Below are positions 9,912-20,421 of a DNA stretch of 45,975 nucleotides, in pieces; positions within the stretch are counted from its first letter, which is position 1, and each line of letters begins with the position of its first letter. The notes beneath the pieces were generated by a model. That model saw only the letters and a program-made list of their open reading frames with translations. It did not search any database and had not been told where the DNA came from. The position numbers and the translations under genes are program-made. This DNA is from Zygnema cylindricum (taxonomy: Eukaryota; Streptophyta; Zygnematophyceae; Zygnematales; Zygnemataceae), in contig JBBHKE010003190.1 of the NCBI GenBank assembly GCA_037447655.1, positions 677,424 to 723,398 of the forward strand, given 5' to 3'.

Positions 9912-11173
9912 GATTATCGCAACGACATGGACGAAATACTTCGACGAATGCAGTTTCCCTAATGAGCAACATCCAGCGGGACGCTGAATTCTTATTGGGA
10001 GGCACTCTAATGGTGTCCATAGCCATTTTCAGCCATGGATTTACCCTCGGAAGCACCATAGACTACCCCAAAAACAGCCTACTTTGAGTCCACTCAGAAT
10101 TCTACAGACTCAACAAAAAAAGGCTAAAACTTCACGAACAGATAATTTCTAGGCCACTTAGTGTTCCCACAATTTTTTTCATATAAAAATACCACACAGA
10201 CTTATCACACCACTCAATCAAAGTTGCATAAAAACAGTCTGCCAGAACTTTAATAAATCTGACCAGCTTCATAATGAAGTCCTAAGAGAAATAGATATAC
10301 AATAGGTCTGAAATTTGCCACAATATTTCAAACACAAATAGGAACACACATGCAAATTTTCAGATAATTCTGCCAATACAACTGAGAGCAATCCTCAGAT
10401 GAAAATTACCAAAAAGGAGCAAAACAGTTTTTGTCCAAAAAGTTCCTAAGTCCAAAATGACTAAGTCCTACAAATATACGCGAGCTTACTTCTGAATGTA
10501 CGGAGGCATACCAGCCGTACGTAACCCGAATATTTCGTGATATGTCAGAATGAATAGATCTACACTAACACCTAATACACATAGGACAAAACATTGTTGT
10601 AAATATTTACAAACCTTATGAATTTAGTCAAACGAATCTGGGTCGTCCAAAATAAATATCATGTGATAGACGCGATTTCGCGTCCCTCACCAGAAATACC
10701 AAACTGACAGCGCCGCTGTCTGTAGCTCTTTTTCGGCATCCTTGATGTCGTGTTGCATGGTTACAAAAAATCCTCTTGACGAAATGACGTCATCTCATCA
10801 CAATTAATCCGTACCAACGGCTTCCTTTTTTCATAAGTGCCGCTCACGCCACTTCCAATTCGAAATCCGTTCGTCATCATTATGATTCGTACCTGCGGCG
10901 TACCTTCTCAAAACATTCCAAATCGGATCACTTCGCGATCTGCCGTACATCTGACTTACACTTTTCCTACCTTCTCACATGTTTCTTCGCGCTACTCAAA
11001 TAGTTCCGTATGTCCCAAATTAATTAGTACGATTACTCCCCCAATCCGCAAATCCATTCGATTTCACAGTAAATCCGAAAAGCATACGCATTAAAATCGC
11101 GTACTGTACTCACGAAACATTGTGTACACACGAAACAACGCGTACGCACGAAACTAACTTTTCAAAAACAACA
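9912..11173. other. Gypsy 3' untranslated region
   Basis: AT-rich sequence between the extra coding region and the 3' LTR with no supported gene. No convincing polypurine tract is seen directly before the LTR at 11174; the sequence there is TTTTCAAAAACAACA, so it may have mutated. Several GTACG-type repeats occur at 11100-11150. Confidence 0.5.
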
Positions 11174-11637
11174 TGTAACAGGGTTGCAGAATGGAAGCAG
11201 AGTTGCGATGATGCTGTAGTTGCGATGCCAGTGCAGCGCAGCTGCGATGTTAGACTAGCGCAACATAGCAACATAGTAACGCAACTTAGTAGTATACCAA
11301 CGTAGCAAAATGTAGATTATGTATAGTTCTAGAACCTAGTGTAGATAGGATGCAGTTAATGAAGAGTGTCCACGTGTACATAGTTGACCTGCTGTAGCAC
11401 CGGATTGGTTAGTAAGTAACTAGTTTAAATAGTGGGTGGATTTAGTGAAGAGAGACTTTTTTGCCAGTTGACTTCTGACAGCGAGCAATCAATCCTGTAA
11501 TCCTGTAATCTCTTCCTGAGTAATAAAGCTCCATCTTTTCCTTGTGTGCACTTTGTGACCTTGCTGTTGCTATGAGTAAATCTCTGGGAACATTCCGCTG
11601 TGCATCGTGGACGTGGTGTTTGGGTTACTCTTTTACA
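11174..11637 (+). repeat. Gypsy 3' LTR
   Basis: It starts TGTAACAGGGTTGC and ends TTACTCTTTTACA. It matches 3464-3938 with substitutions and small indels; for example TCCTGTAATCCTGTAATC is a duplicated octamer absent from the 5' LTR. AATAAAGCT near 11522 may be the polyadenylation signal. The next five bases, GCCTT, complete the target duplication. Confidence 0.92.
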
Positions 11638-12815
11638 GCCTTAAAGGCACAACTCCATAACTGGCATCAATCCAAGTAGTGATATCAGTGTGCTCGCCTC
11701 CCAAATGCTTTCAAAATTCCCTTGTCCCCACCACATAACTCTTCACCATTTTGGTTGCCTCCCTGTTTCCCTTTCTGGGTTTATTTAGACTCTTGCTTAT
11801 GACTCCTACAGCTGTAGATATATCTTTCCAGTTACAGTTCATAAAATATATTAAATTGCTTACAATCTGCCAATAAGGGATGTTTTCCATAAATCTTCTT
11901 TCTTCCTCATCCATCTCATCATTAATGATCAATATTCCCTCTCTCTTCACTCTTTTGAGATACTTTCTTTAGATCCATGGGAGTAGTACATCCATTTGTT
12001 TTCTCCATATGAAACTATTTTAGCATTTTATTGATAACATCTTTCTGAGTGAGTCTAATAATTTTATTCCCTCTATCTCTCTCCATGCGAATTCCCAAAA
12101 TGTACTTTGCTTCGCCGAGATCTTTCACGTTAAAACGGCTTCTAAGATCCTTTTTTAGTTTGTTAATCTTATGTAACGACTTGTTAAAGACTAACAAATC
12201 ATCCACATAAATAGCAATAAATATCAGTCCATTCTCATCCTAAAATAAATATATGGAGTGATCTGAACTAATTATGATATAACCCAAACAGGTCAAAAAA
12301 TTGTCCAGCTTTATATTCCATTGTCGCGACGCTTGCTTAAGCCCATAGAGAGATTTTATCAGTTTGCATACGTTGCTTTCTTCCCCACTTTCCACGAATC
12401 CTTTCGATGGTCTTATGTAGATTTCTACTTCTAACTCTACATGTAAGAAGGCGGTTTTAATATCCATTTGGTGTATTTCCATATCCTTTGCTGCAGCTAA
12501 ACTTGAGGGGATTCTGATAAAAGGAAATCTGACTATAGGTGCAAAGGTTTCTTCATAGTCTATTTCTTCTTTTTGAGTATAAGCTTTAGCAACCAACCTA
12601 GCTTTTTATCTTCAATGGTAATATTTGGGTCTATTTTAAGCTTAAAAACCCACTTATATCCAATCGGTTTTCGGTTCGGTAGACAATCTTCGAACTCCTT
12701 TGTATTGGCTTCCATGATGGAGGCCATTTTTTCATTGATGGCGGTTATCCACCGGCTACTTTTTCGGGTATTTATGGCCATTAAGTATGTCTGTGGTTCA
12801 TCTAGGTGAGACATC
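11638..12815 (-). pseudogene. Copia reverse transcriptase and N-terminal RNase H
   Basis: Reading the minus strand from about 12814: PIGYKWVFKLKIDPN, YEETFAPIVRFPFIR, MEIHQMDIKTAFLH, VCKLIKSLYGLKQASRQWN, then YVDDLLVF (about 12215) and LGEAKYILGIRMERDRGNK. These are the classic Ty1/copia RT motifs, and the catalytic YVDD is intact. RNase H begins after NIPYWQIVSNLIY, with ISTAVGVISKSLNKPRKG and then HTDITTWIDASYG up to the gypsy junction at 11642. Frameshifts near 12240, 11990 and 11710 break it. Confidence 0.9.
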
Positions 12816-13447
12816 TTTGTGAGTTGGTTATTTACTTGTTTTTCTTGAAGTCTTTTACTACTTCTTCTTCCCCCTTCAAAATATGATGCCGGTATCGAAG
12901 GCTTCCTCGGGTTTAATTAGGAAGATTTTCAGCTCCCCTATCTTCTAATTTCGGTGTCTCTTCAAGTTCCTCATCAGTTTCCACTTCGTATTGTGGCGTT
13001 ATCTCGGATGTTGTCTTTTCCTCCTTCTCCTTTGGTATATCTGCAGATTTTTCCTTTTCTCCATCTTCCTTCTCTTCATTTTCAAAGTCAAAGTCAGAAA
13101 ACTAATCTGGTTCAAATCTGATTTTGACTTCTTATTATATTTGAATGGATCAATAAACTTTACTTCATTCATCACCACTCTCTGTTTTACAAAAATGATA
13201 TCTCTCTTTTTCAAATCATACACTCGGTATCCTTTTGTGCTCTCATCATATCCTACAAGATATCATGATTTCCCATTTCCCTCTAGCTTCCATTTAGTCT
13301 TATCGAAATCCAAATTGTAGACTTGACTTCCGAACACTCTCAAACTAGACAAATCAGGATTTCTTCTTATCTTCCTCTCATACGGAGTTTCCTCCTTATG
13401 ACTTTATTTTTGATGAAATTAGCATAGTTTATAAACTCGGCCCAAAA

Positions 13448-13924
13448 CTACAATCCTATCCTCTTATCACTTAGCATACTTTTGGACATATTTTCTAAAG
13501 TTCTATTCACTTTTTCTGCTATCCTATTTTGTTCCGAATTATAGGGAACAGTTTTCTCATGATGAATTCTTTTTTTTAATAAACTCTTCAAATTCCCTTG
13601 AGGTGTATTCTTCTCATTATCACTTCTTATCTCTTTTATTGAGGTTTCATGTAATTTTTCACTCCATACGTCATACTTTTTGAAACATCCCAAAACCTCT
13701 GACTTATGTCTGAGAAAGTATACCTTAGTGTATCTAGACGAATCATCTGTGATGGTTAACCATCCATTTCTTCCACCGAGGTGAAGCATACTTAGCATGT
13801 CCTCAAACATCAGAGTGAAATAGATCCAATACTTTCTCTCTTTTATATGTGTTTGCCTTTGGAAATATAAATCTATGAATCTTCCCTTGGGCACATCCAC
13901 AACAATCATCTGAGGTCTCATCAT
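13448..13924 (-). pseudogene. Copia integrase core
   Basis: The minus strand encodes NGWLTITDDSSRYTKVYFLR, KEIRSDNEKN and VPYNSEQNRIAEKVNRTLEN. These correspond to the copia integrase motifs R-x-D-N-G-x-E and P-Q-Q-N-G-x-x-E-R-x-N-R-T. The second Asp and the Glu are present, although the QNG is QNR. It continues in other frames toward 12900 through an acidic linker. Confidence 0.85.
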
Positions 13925-13949
13925 CCTTGTAAGTAATACTATCCACTAT

Positions 13950-14303
13950 TCATTTTTTCATCATTTTCTTTAATCTATCTAGATGCACATGCCCCAACCT
14001 TTTGTGCCAAAACATCATATTACTTCCACACGAATAGAGTACACTCTTCTCATTGCAAAGTACAATTTTGAACATCCCTTGACTGCCCTTCTCAGCTATG
14101 AAATAGACCTTATTATCAAAGCTTGCTGTGAAGATTCCTTTCTTAGTTCTTGTTTCAAACTCCTTTTCATCTAAGACAGTTGTAGAGACAATGTTCTTGC
14201 TAAGCTGTGGAATGAAAAGAACATATGAGAGCGTTAGAATTGAGGCCTTTCCATCAACTAGAACCTTCAAGTCAATAGTTCGAATTAGACTTGTGGTTGG
14301 CAC
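13950..14303 (-). pseudogene. Copia pre-integrase domain, abutting the LTR
   Basis: The minus strand encodes VLFIPQLSKNIVSTTVLDEK, GIFTASFDNKVYF and MFWHKRLGHVHLDRLKKMMK. The last is the H-x-R-L-G-H zinc-binding GAG-pre-integrase motif, and the first lies just C-terminal to a copia protease. The open frame begins right at the LTR edge (14298), so gag and the protease active site have been deleted. Confidence 0.88.
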
Positions 14304-15088
14304 ACAAGTATTTTGACAACCCTCACCCCAATAAGGACTCGATTCTTGTGAGCCGAACGCAAAAGAATCACTAAATTTGCTCCCTTGAGCATTAAGTTAT
14401 GGCTAGTCAAAGATGACCTTTATAGTTACAAGCTCTATTAGAGAGAGGTTCCTAAATTTCACTAAGTTTTGGTCTGCCTACTCACAGCTACCTAGTACTA
14501 AACCCTAGTCTAATAGGAACACTATATAGTACAAGAATGTACAGTGGCCGATGTACTTATTGTAAGGCCATTGTACGACATTGTTTTCAAGGTGATGCTT
14601 GTTAAATCGGAAGCCATGGTTCCTCCTCCCATCTTCTCCAGTATCCAATAATGTGGCGCCACGTGGCATCACGTGACGCTATTTTCAAAGGCCCCCAAGA
14701 GCTCATTTCGGGTGGCGGCTGCAGCGATGGACGTCCGATCAAATATATTTACACAGTTTGGATTCACGTCCGTGCATGAATTGGTTCACATGCGCCTCGT
14801 TGTTAGTTTAATGTGAATTAGCCGTCGCTATTTATGATATTTTTGAAACCTAATAAATGTACCGTTTCTTCAATGACTTAATGGTTGAGGCATGCGCTTC
14901 AATGGAAATTCGTAGACCTAGGTTCAAATCCGGGCTAGGGTAACATTTTGGAAAAATGCCTTCTACTTCATTTTGTCGCCTTCTGAATATGATGGCAGCC
15001 ATGGAGTGTCTTAATCCTCTCTCTCTCTCTCTCTCTTTAGAGTATATCTAAAATAGAGAAGTAAACTATTAATAACATTATTTTAACA
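14298..15088 (-). repeat. Copia 5' LTR (minus orientation)
   Basis: Direct repeat of 2150-3018 with TGGCACACAAG at one end and TTTTAACA at the other. Internal landmarks are shared, including GCCACGTGGCATC, GATGG(C/A)CGTCCGATCAAATATATTTACAC and a longer CT microsatellite (about 15020-15038). Confidence 0.85.
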
Positions 15089-16249
15089 GCTTTCAATAAG
15101 AGTCACCTCACAATTTTCAGTTTTTCTAACCTAATTTCTGAGTCTTCAGCTATTCTAACCCAATTTTTGATTCTCTTTTCAATTATACTGATGTAGTTTC
15201 TTGTTTCGATGCATGGTGTCTTCTTCATTCACTGACGTTAAAGTCCTTTTTGGAATTAGATTCCTTTTTGGAATTTGCTAACGTTTGTGGTGAGGATTTA
15301 CACGATTGGATTTGGTTCTCTGATGCATGGGGCTGTCTGATCTTTGCCACTTGATGGCAAAGGCTTCTTAGTAAGTATTCCCTTCCTTTCATCCACGCAT
15401 CTCTCCTATCACTCTTTCCTTGCTTGTCATTGTGAAATGACACTTTTCTATGTATGACCACGCATTTCTTAGGTTTTTTGGAATCGTGGTTTTGTGGGAT
15501 TTTGGATGACATCATACATTGACGATTTCACCCCACCACAGTCACATCGTGGGGTACAACGGTCCGTACGGAATATCGCCGGAAAATTCAAAGGGCGTTT
15601 GTTCGCATTTCATGTGAACGTGTACATTTATTTGTAGTGTTGGCTGTGTAGTGGCAGACTTTGTATAGGTGTCATTATATAAATGGGTCATTATATGATT
15701 GGACCAAGATTGTAGGCATGATTTATTATATGCACATTAGAAGCATACAAATAGTCATCCTAGCAAAAAGGCAATATAATCTTAATCAATCCAGTCATTT
15801 CTTAGAGTATTCGATATATACAAACATTAGAGGATAGAGAGTTTGCAGATTAAACTTTGTTAGGAGTCTTTCCGAATTGTACTTCCTAAACAGTTATATT
15901 AAAAGCTACGTCTATCTGAAAACCTATCTCTATCGTCTGAATGTGAATGCTTTCTTCCTACTTTGTTTTCTAGTGTTATTCTGTTAAGATTCAAAAAAGA
16001 AAGCCATAGGATCGTTCAGTTATAAGACAGGAAGCAAAGGAAATCAGCTCTCTATTTGAGAAAATCAAGTTTAATTACTGAACAAGGAAGAAGATAGATT
16101 AACTACACGACAAAATAAGCACTCGGTGCCAAGGTAGCAGTAAAGAGAAATTGGAGAGAATCATTCATTTTGATTGATTGATTTCAATGTCAAGCATGAG
16201 TACATTTTATATGTGTGAATGACGTAGGTTACTTTGCTACTTGTGTTTC
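15089..16249. other. AT-rich stretch without a supported gene
   Basis: It lies between the copia 5' LTR and the right outer repeat. A 96-codon minus-strand frame (15225-15515) is Lys/Ser-rich with no recognisable domain. The part nearest 16250 could be the upstream portion of the outer LTR, whose partner lies beyond the window start. Confidence 0.4.
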
Positions 16250-16527
16250 ACGTAAAATAATAAAATCCAAACTTGTGAACTACGTAATCAAATCAATGGT
16301 CACAATTCACTTCGTGAAATACACTCAAAATCAGCGACGACTTAACTTGCCGTACAGTACAACTTAACGACTACGTTTCATCAAATCTTGACGTCTACGC
16401 ATATTATGGTTGACGTCTACTCAACCGTACATGTACCTAACAAAAACTTTGGTTGATTCTTTCTCACGCAACATTGGTTAACTTTGACTTATGGTCCTTA
16501 ACATGAAATGGACACAAAAATCTAACA
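16250..16527. repeat. Outer direct repeat, right copy
   Basis: Matches 1-310 in the same orientation, ending in TCTAACA. On the minus strand it would start TGTTAGATTTTTGTG, a plausible LTR start. With 1-310 it brackets the copia-plus-gypsy block. Confidence 0.6.
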
Positions 16528-16683
16528 TATTCTACCTATTCTCTGTGACTCACATGACCACAAAAACAAGTCTGAACTATGCCTTGAAAGATCGTCCTCT
16601 TTAATGGGGGGAATTATAAATCGTGGAATAACGAAATAAAGACCAACAAACAGAAGACAAAGAGAAGACAAGGCGACAGATTG

Positions 16684-17159
16684 ATAGCCTATTCCCACTG
16701 GAAAAAAATTCACGGAAAAAAATTCACGTCCGCAACAGACGGGTGTTCCAATAATGTACGGCTTTCTGAGCACCGACTTTTTTGTTTTCGGAAGTTCACG
16801 GAAAACCGTAAAAACGAACTTCCTCAAAATATTTGGGGATATTGAAGTCGGGTTAAAGTTGCGTCTTTCTTTGAAACACGCCAACGGTAATCCGAAAAGC
16901 TGACGTAGCAAAAACAACATCCAAACAGCTATTTCGTTGTTTTCTCGCGTATTAGTAAGTACTACTAAGTTTGAAAAAGTGCGGGTTTGTTTTCGCACCT
17001 ATGTTTGATGACGTTGAAGCATATGACGTGTCACAGGACACCTTCAATCGGAGTTACGTGCCAAAATTTTGGTGTAAACAAGACCCATTTTCCGATGAGT
17101 TCTCGGAAAATCATCGGAATGGGCAAAAAGTTACAAATGCTTAGGTGGGAATAGGCTAT
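16684..17159. mobile_element. Short TIR element (possible TA-duplicating MITE)
   Basis: A perfect 15-bp inverted repeat, ATAGCCTATTCCCAC at 16684-16698 and its complement at 17145-17159, delimits 476 bp with no coding capacity of its own. If TA is the target duplication, the TIRs are GCCTATTCCCAC flanked by TA on both sides, as in Tc1/mariner-type elements. Other boundaries are possible. A 158-codon minus-strand frame crosses its left end and looks spurious. Confidence 0.5.
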
Positions 17160-17533
17160 GAGAGAGATTGAGAGATAGACAGACAGACAGATAAACAAAG
17201 ACAAACAGATAAACAAAGACAAACAGATAGACAAAGAGAGACAGACAAAGACAAACAGATAGACAAAGAAAGACAGACAGACACAACGACACAGCGACAA
17301 ACAGACAAAGAGAGACAGATGGAAACAAACAGACAAAGAGAGACAGAGACAAACAGACAAAGAGAGACAGATAGACAGACAAAGGGACTCACATACAGAT
17401 AAGAGACAAAGATAGACATCGAGAGAGATAGACAGAGACACAGACATAAAAGACAAACAGACAGACGGACAAAAAGACAGACAAATAGACAAAGTGGCAT
17501 ATAAACATATTGATAGATAGACTGACTAACTGA
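17160..17533. repeat. GACA-type simple-sequence array, part 1
   Basis: Degenerate tandem GACA / AAACA / GATA units (GACAGACAGACAGATAAACAAAGACAAACAG and so on). It ends in GACTGACTAACTGA, which is also the left flank of the transposon at 17534. The long Cys-Leu-Ser-Val reading frames on the minus strand are artefacts of the repeat. Confidence 0.9.
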
Positions 17534-18370
17534 GGGTATTTTTGCATGTGCTAAAGTTACAGTTATTTCCTGTCGTTTTCCTCTATAACTTAGAAAAAAA
17601 CGAGAAAATCCGCAGCCATACCAAAAAATAGAAATTACTACCGTACAAGTTGCGTTACTCTGAAACTTTATACGTCCAGTAGTTTGTCGTCTAGCGCGAT
17701 ACAATTTGTCGTTTGGGGCATTTCGACACACTTTCGCGTCCTTTCAACACATGTTCAAACTTTACATCAAATCACCTCGCAAGGTGATTTGAAATAAAGT
17801 CCAATAAGGTGAGTGAATAGGCAGACACTGTCGCACTAGTCGCACTAGTCGCACTAGTCGCACGTGTCTGAAGTTTTTTACAATTTTTGTGCGCAGAGTA
17901 CCAAAAAAAAAATACATTGCACGTTTCCAGCCTTTGCGTAATGTTTTGCGTGCGCCGATCCGTACAGGGGCCGTCTCTCTCAAAAATACGTGTCTTCACA
18001 CATACGGCGTATGAAAAATATTGGCCACCTGTCGGCAAGTGGGAAGACGATAAACGGAACCGCAAATTCTGTGCGACAACTAAAGGTATTTTAGGGTTTT
18101 GACACGTCGACAATGTGGCGTACGGACATTACGAAGTCACAAAAATTGTACAGCGTGGGGAGAAACGCCTCAAATTGAAGGCGAGTGGAAGTTTCGCCTC
18201 ATTATATGTACCACTTCATCTATCACAATTCTTCGTACACGTCTACGTAAGTCACTTTTTAAGTAACAAGTTATTTGCGTTTACATCCGAATGCTCTGAA
18301 AGCTGTACGGAGAATCTTCGTTAAAAAACAAATTAGCAAGACTAAGTTTCGGTTACATGCGAAAATACCC
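17534..18370. mobile_element. Harbinger-like non-autonomous TIR element, copy 1
   Basis: The left end GGGTATTTTTGCATGTGCTAAAG and the complement of the right end, GGGTATTTTCGCATGTAACCG, form terminal inverted repeats. TGA lies on both outer sides (17531-17533 and 18371-18373), a 3-bp duplication. The interior is clearly homologous to 34628-35595, including GTTTTCCTCTATAACTT, CCGTACAAGTTGCGTTAC, TTTGTCGTCTAGCGCGAT, a palindrome at about 17768-17789 and GAATGCTCTGAAAG near the right end. There is no transposase ORF. The 3-bp duplication suggests the PIF/Harbinger superfamily. Confidence 0.75.
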
Positions 18371-18633
18371 TGAGTGACTCACCGACCGAGTGACGGACCG
18401 ACTGAGTGATAGACAGACAAATAAAGAGACAAACGGATGGACAAATAGGAAGACAAACAAACAAACAAACAAACAGATAGATAGACAGACAAACAAACAC
18501 ACGGACACACAGATAGAGAGACACACAAACACAGACAGACATACAAATAGACAGACATATAGACAAACAGAGTGATAGACAGACAGAGTAACAGACAGAC
18601 AACAAAGGACATACTGACTGAGAAACTGACTAA
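18371..18633. repeat. GACA-type simple-sequence array, part 2
   Basis: Resumes on the far side of copy 1 with GAGTGACTCACCGACCGAGTG, then GACAGACAAA and AAACAAACAAACAAAC units, to ACTGACTGAGAAACTGAC. Long frames on both strands are low-complexity artefacts. Confidence 0.9.
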
Positions 18634-19307
18634 GGCCTGTTCTCCATTAGGCGGTCCCAGTAAACATGCGGATACGTCTATTTCTCATGTTTACTGGCAC
18701 GGCCTTCCATTATGTCGTGCCAGTAGACATCGTTTCTCAATTATGATTGGCGCCACGTAGGTTAGTTTTCAGATTCTTAAAATCTAGAAATATTCTTCAA
18801 GCTGAAAATCTGTACGTAATATTTGTACGGGTGGAGGTAGTTAATGACTCGTACGAAAATTTTGCGACCAGATTTTAATTTTGAAATTGAAAATCAAAAT
18901 TTCGGAACGGAATGTCAAAAAGGCGCCGCAAACTTTTAAGGTCAGCGGATGTCAGAAGGAGCGTGCGAAGATATTTCGGTCGACCTTCATACACCGTGGC
19001 GGAAGGCACATGGCGTGTACGACGTGTTCGATTCACATTGCCTGTTCGTGGTGGATTTTTTTTCTAATTTTCACGTGTACCAATGGTACGCGACCAGTGT
19101 GAAGAAACTCTCCTCCCGAGGAGAGTCTCTTCACACTGGACGATGTGCGTGATTGCTTGGCGAACCTAAAAAAGTGAAAAATCCAACGGTCGACATTTAT
19201 GCCTATTCGTCATGTTTCGTCTGACAAAAAAAAAATGGTACGAATCTGTACGAAATCGTACGGCATCCAGTAAACAACCCCACTTTTCCTCTAATGGAAG
19301 TTCACCC
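18634..19307. mobile_element. Second TIR element with TAA target duplication
   Basis: The left end GGCCTGTTCTCCATTAG and the complement of the right end GGGTGAACTTCCATTAG are imperfect inverted repeats flanked by TAA on both sides (18631-18633, 19308-19310). An inner inverted pair around GTTTACTGG also occurs on both sides. The TAA duplication and GGCCTGTTC start fit PIF/Harbinger-type MITEs. It is unrelated in sequence to the element at 17534. A short palindrome, GAAACTCTCCTCCCGAGGAGAGTCTC, lies at about 19103-19130. Confidence 0.6.
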
Positions 19308-19345
19308 TAATTGATTGACAAACTGACTGAAAGATTGACTTTCAA
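19308..19345. repeat. GACT simple-sequence array, part 3
   Basis: TGATTGACAAACTGACTGAAAGATTGACT continues the same degenerate tetranucleotide pattern on the right of the second TIR element, so the three array pieces were probably once continuous. Confidence 0.6.
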
Positions 19346-19533
19346 TTTTTATTTTTTTTGCTACATCGTTTTTTTTTTTTTATCACTCCGTCGGAATTGG
19401 CACCTGCGGAAATTGAATGGACACTTGTACGACACTTTTTTGGGTTTTCATAGGTGTTTTTGGGTTTTTTTTTTTATCCTTTACATGTTTTAGAACGAAA
19501 TAAATAAATGGAGGAATTCGTTTGGATTAGGTT

Positions 19534-19800
19534 TTGAATAAGAACAATAGTAATAATAACGATGACTATTCTAATATTAATAACAAGAGTTGTAATAGGA
19601 ATAATTATAATTATAATAAAGGTAATTGTCAAAATAATAATAATAATAACAACAATAGTAATAAAAACCCTTCTAATGTTAATAATAATGGGTATAATAA
19701 GAATTGTAATAACTTAATAATAAGGATAATTGTGAAAATAATAAAAATAACTATACTAACATTAATAATAGTTATAATAAGAATAATAATAATTGAATAA
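19534..19800. repeat. AAT-rich trinucleotide tract
   Basis: Degenerate AAT/AAC repeats (AATAATAATAACGATGAC and similar). It stays open on the plus strand as an Asn-rich frame only because of the triplet composition. Confidence 0.85.
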
Positions 19801-20421
19801 GATTAACAGTGAATGTTACAAATGTAGCAATTTACTAAAGGCAATAAAAAAATTCACACAAGAAAACGTGTGGACAAATAGGTGTACCCTCATTTGCATG
19901 AAATTCAAAAGCCTGAAAAAAAAAATAGTGGAAGAGGATAAACAATTAACTGATTCTGCGTTGTATTTATAAGCTTTTTATTATTCTCCAAACAAAATAC
20001 AATTTTTTGGAAATTATTATGGCTAACTGTTTGTATCACAGTTAGTTTGAGAGTAGCAAAATCACAATTTTACTAAAACACTGAAAGTAACCAGAAGGAA
20101 ATCTCTTAACTGCTCCCTAAGCGACACTAAACGAAAATCAAAACTATATTCATACATAATGGAAGAAAAAGAAAGGAGAAAGAAAGGATCAATGACTGCT
20201 GCTTTTGGAACTAATCTAAGCTAAAAGGCTATTTTAGTAATTTAACATCAAATTTAGAAACTCCTCTAGGACAATTGTGAACTCTCAATCTTATTCACCA
20301 CATTCGTCGTAGAAAAACGTCTAAACTCTGGATAATACTATTTTTTCCAAAAACAACCCCGCAACCTTTTAAAGTGAGTTTCTACAAATTGTACAAGTCC
20401 TAATAAACCTTAAATAGTGTT
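19801..20421 (-). other. 3' flank / probable 3' UTR of the G8 gene
   Basis: AT-rich and gene-free. Plus-strand TTTATT at about 19967-19984 would be AATAAA on the transcript strand and could serve for polyadenylation. Transcript ends cannot be fixed from sequence. Confidence 0.4.

Larger units (their letters stand above)
3464..11637 (+). mobile_element. Ty3/gypsy chromovirus nested in copia RNase H
   Basis: LTRs at 3464-3938 and 11174-11637 start TGTAACA(T/G)GGTT and end TTACTCTTTT(T)(C/A)CA. A PBS complementary to plant initiator Met-tRNA follows the 5' LTR. Internal order on the plus strand is gag, zinc knuckle, protease, RT, RNase H, integrase, chromodomain remnant, then a further coding region. 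Integrase after RNase H with a chromodomain marks it as a chromovirus. Flanking pentamers are GTCTT (3459-3463) and GCCTT (11638-11642), a target duplication with one mismatch. Every domain carries stops, frameshifts or catalytic substitutions, so this copy cannot move by itself. Confidence 0.92.
2150..15088 (-). mobile_element. Ty1/copia LTR retrotransposon, gag-deleted, split by a gypsy insertion
   Basis: Two direct repeats (2150-3018 and 14298-15088) with TG...CA ends flank a minus-strand pol. Reading the minus strand, the order is LTR (15088-14298), pre-integrase, integrase, reverse transcriptase, RNase H, polypurine tract AAGGGGAG, LTR (3018-2150). Integrase-before-RT order identifies Ty1/copia (Pseudoviridae-type). 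Gag and nearly all of the protease are missing: coding sequence begins immediately inside the 5' LTR. A chromovirus (3464-11637) sits in the RNase H region. No matching target-site duplication is visible (CACCT on one side, GCTTT on the other), which fits an old or rearranged copy. Stops and frameshifts make it non-functional. Confidence 0.87.

Noticed and set aside
2145-15093. Target-site duplication for the copia element
   Set aside because: Flanks CACCT and GCTTT do not match, and alternative LTR ends give no better pair.
16522-16998. 158-codon minus-strand frame with hydrophobic segment
   Set aside because: It crosses the boundary of a TIR element and shows no recognisable family.
17031-17492. 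Long Cys-Leu-Ser-Val reading frames (also 18342-18612)
   Set aside because: They are direct translations of GACA/AGAC simple repeats; open frames follow from the repeat unit lacking stops.
17160-18630. CRISPR-like array of short repeats
   Set aside because: Units are degenerate 4-mers without unique spacers, and the window is eukaryotic.
19534-19800. Asn-rich 88-codon frame
   Set aside because: Pure product of AAT trinucleotide repeats, with no start context or domain.
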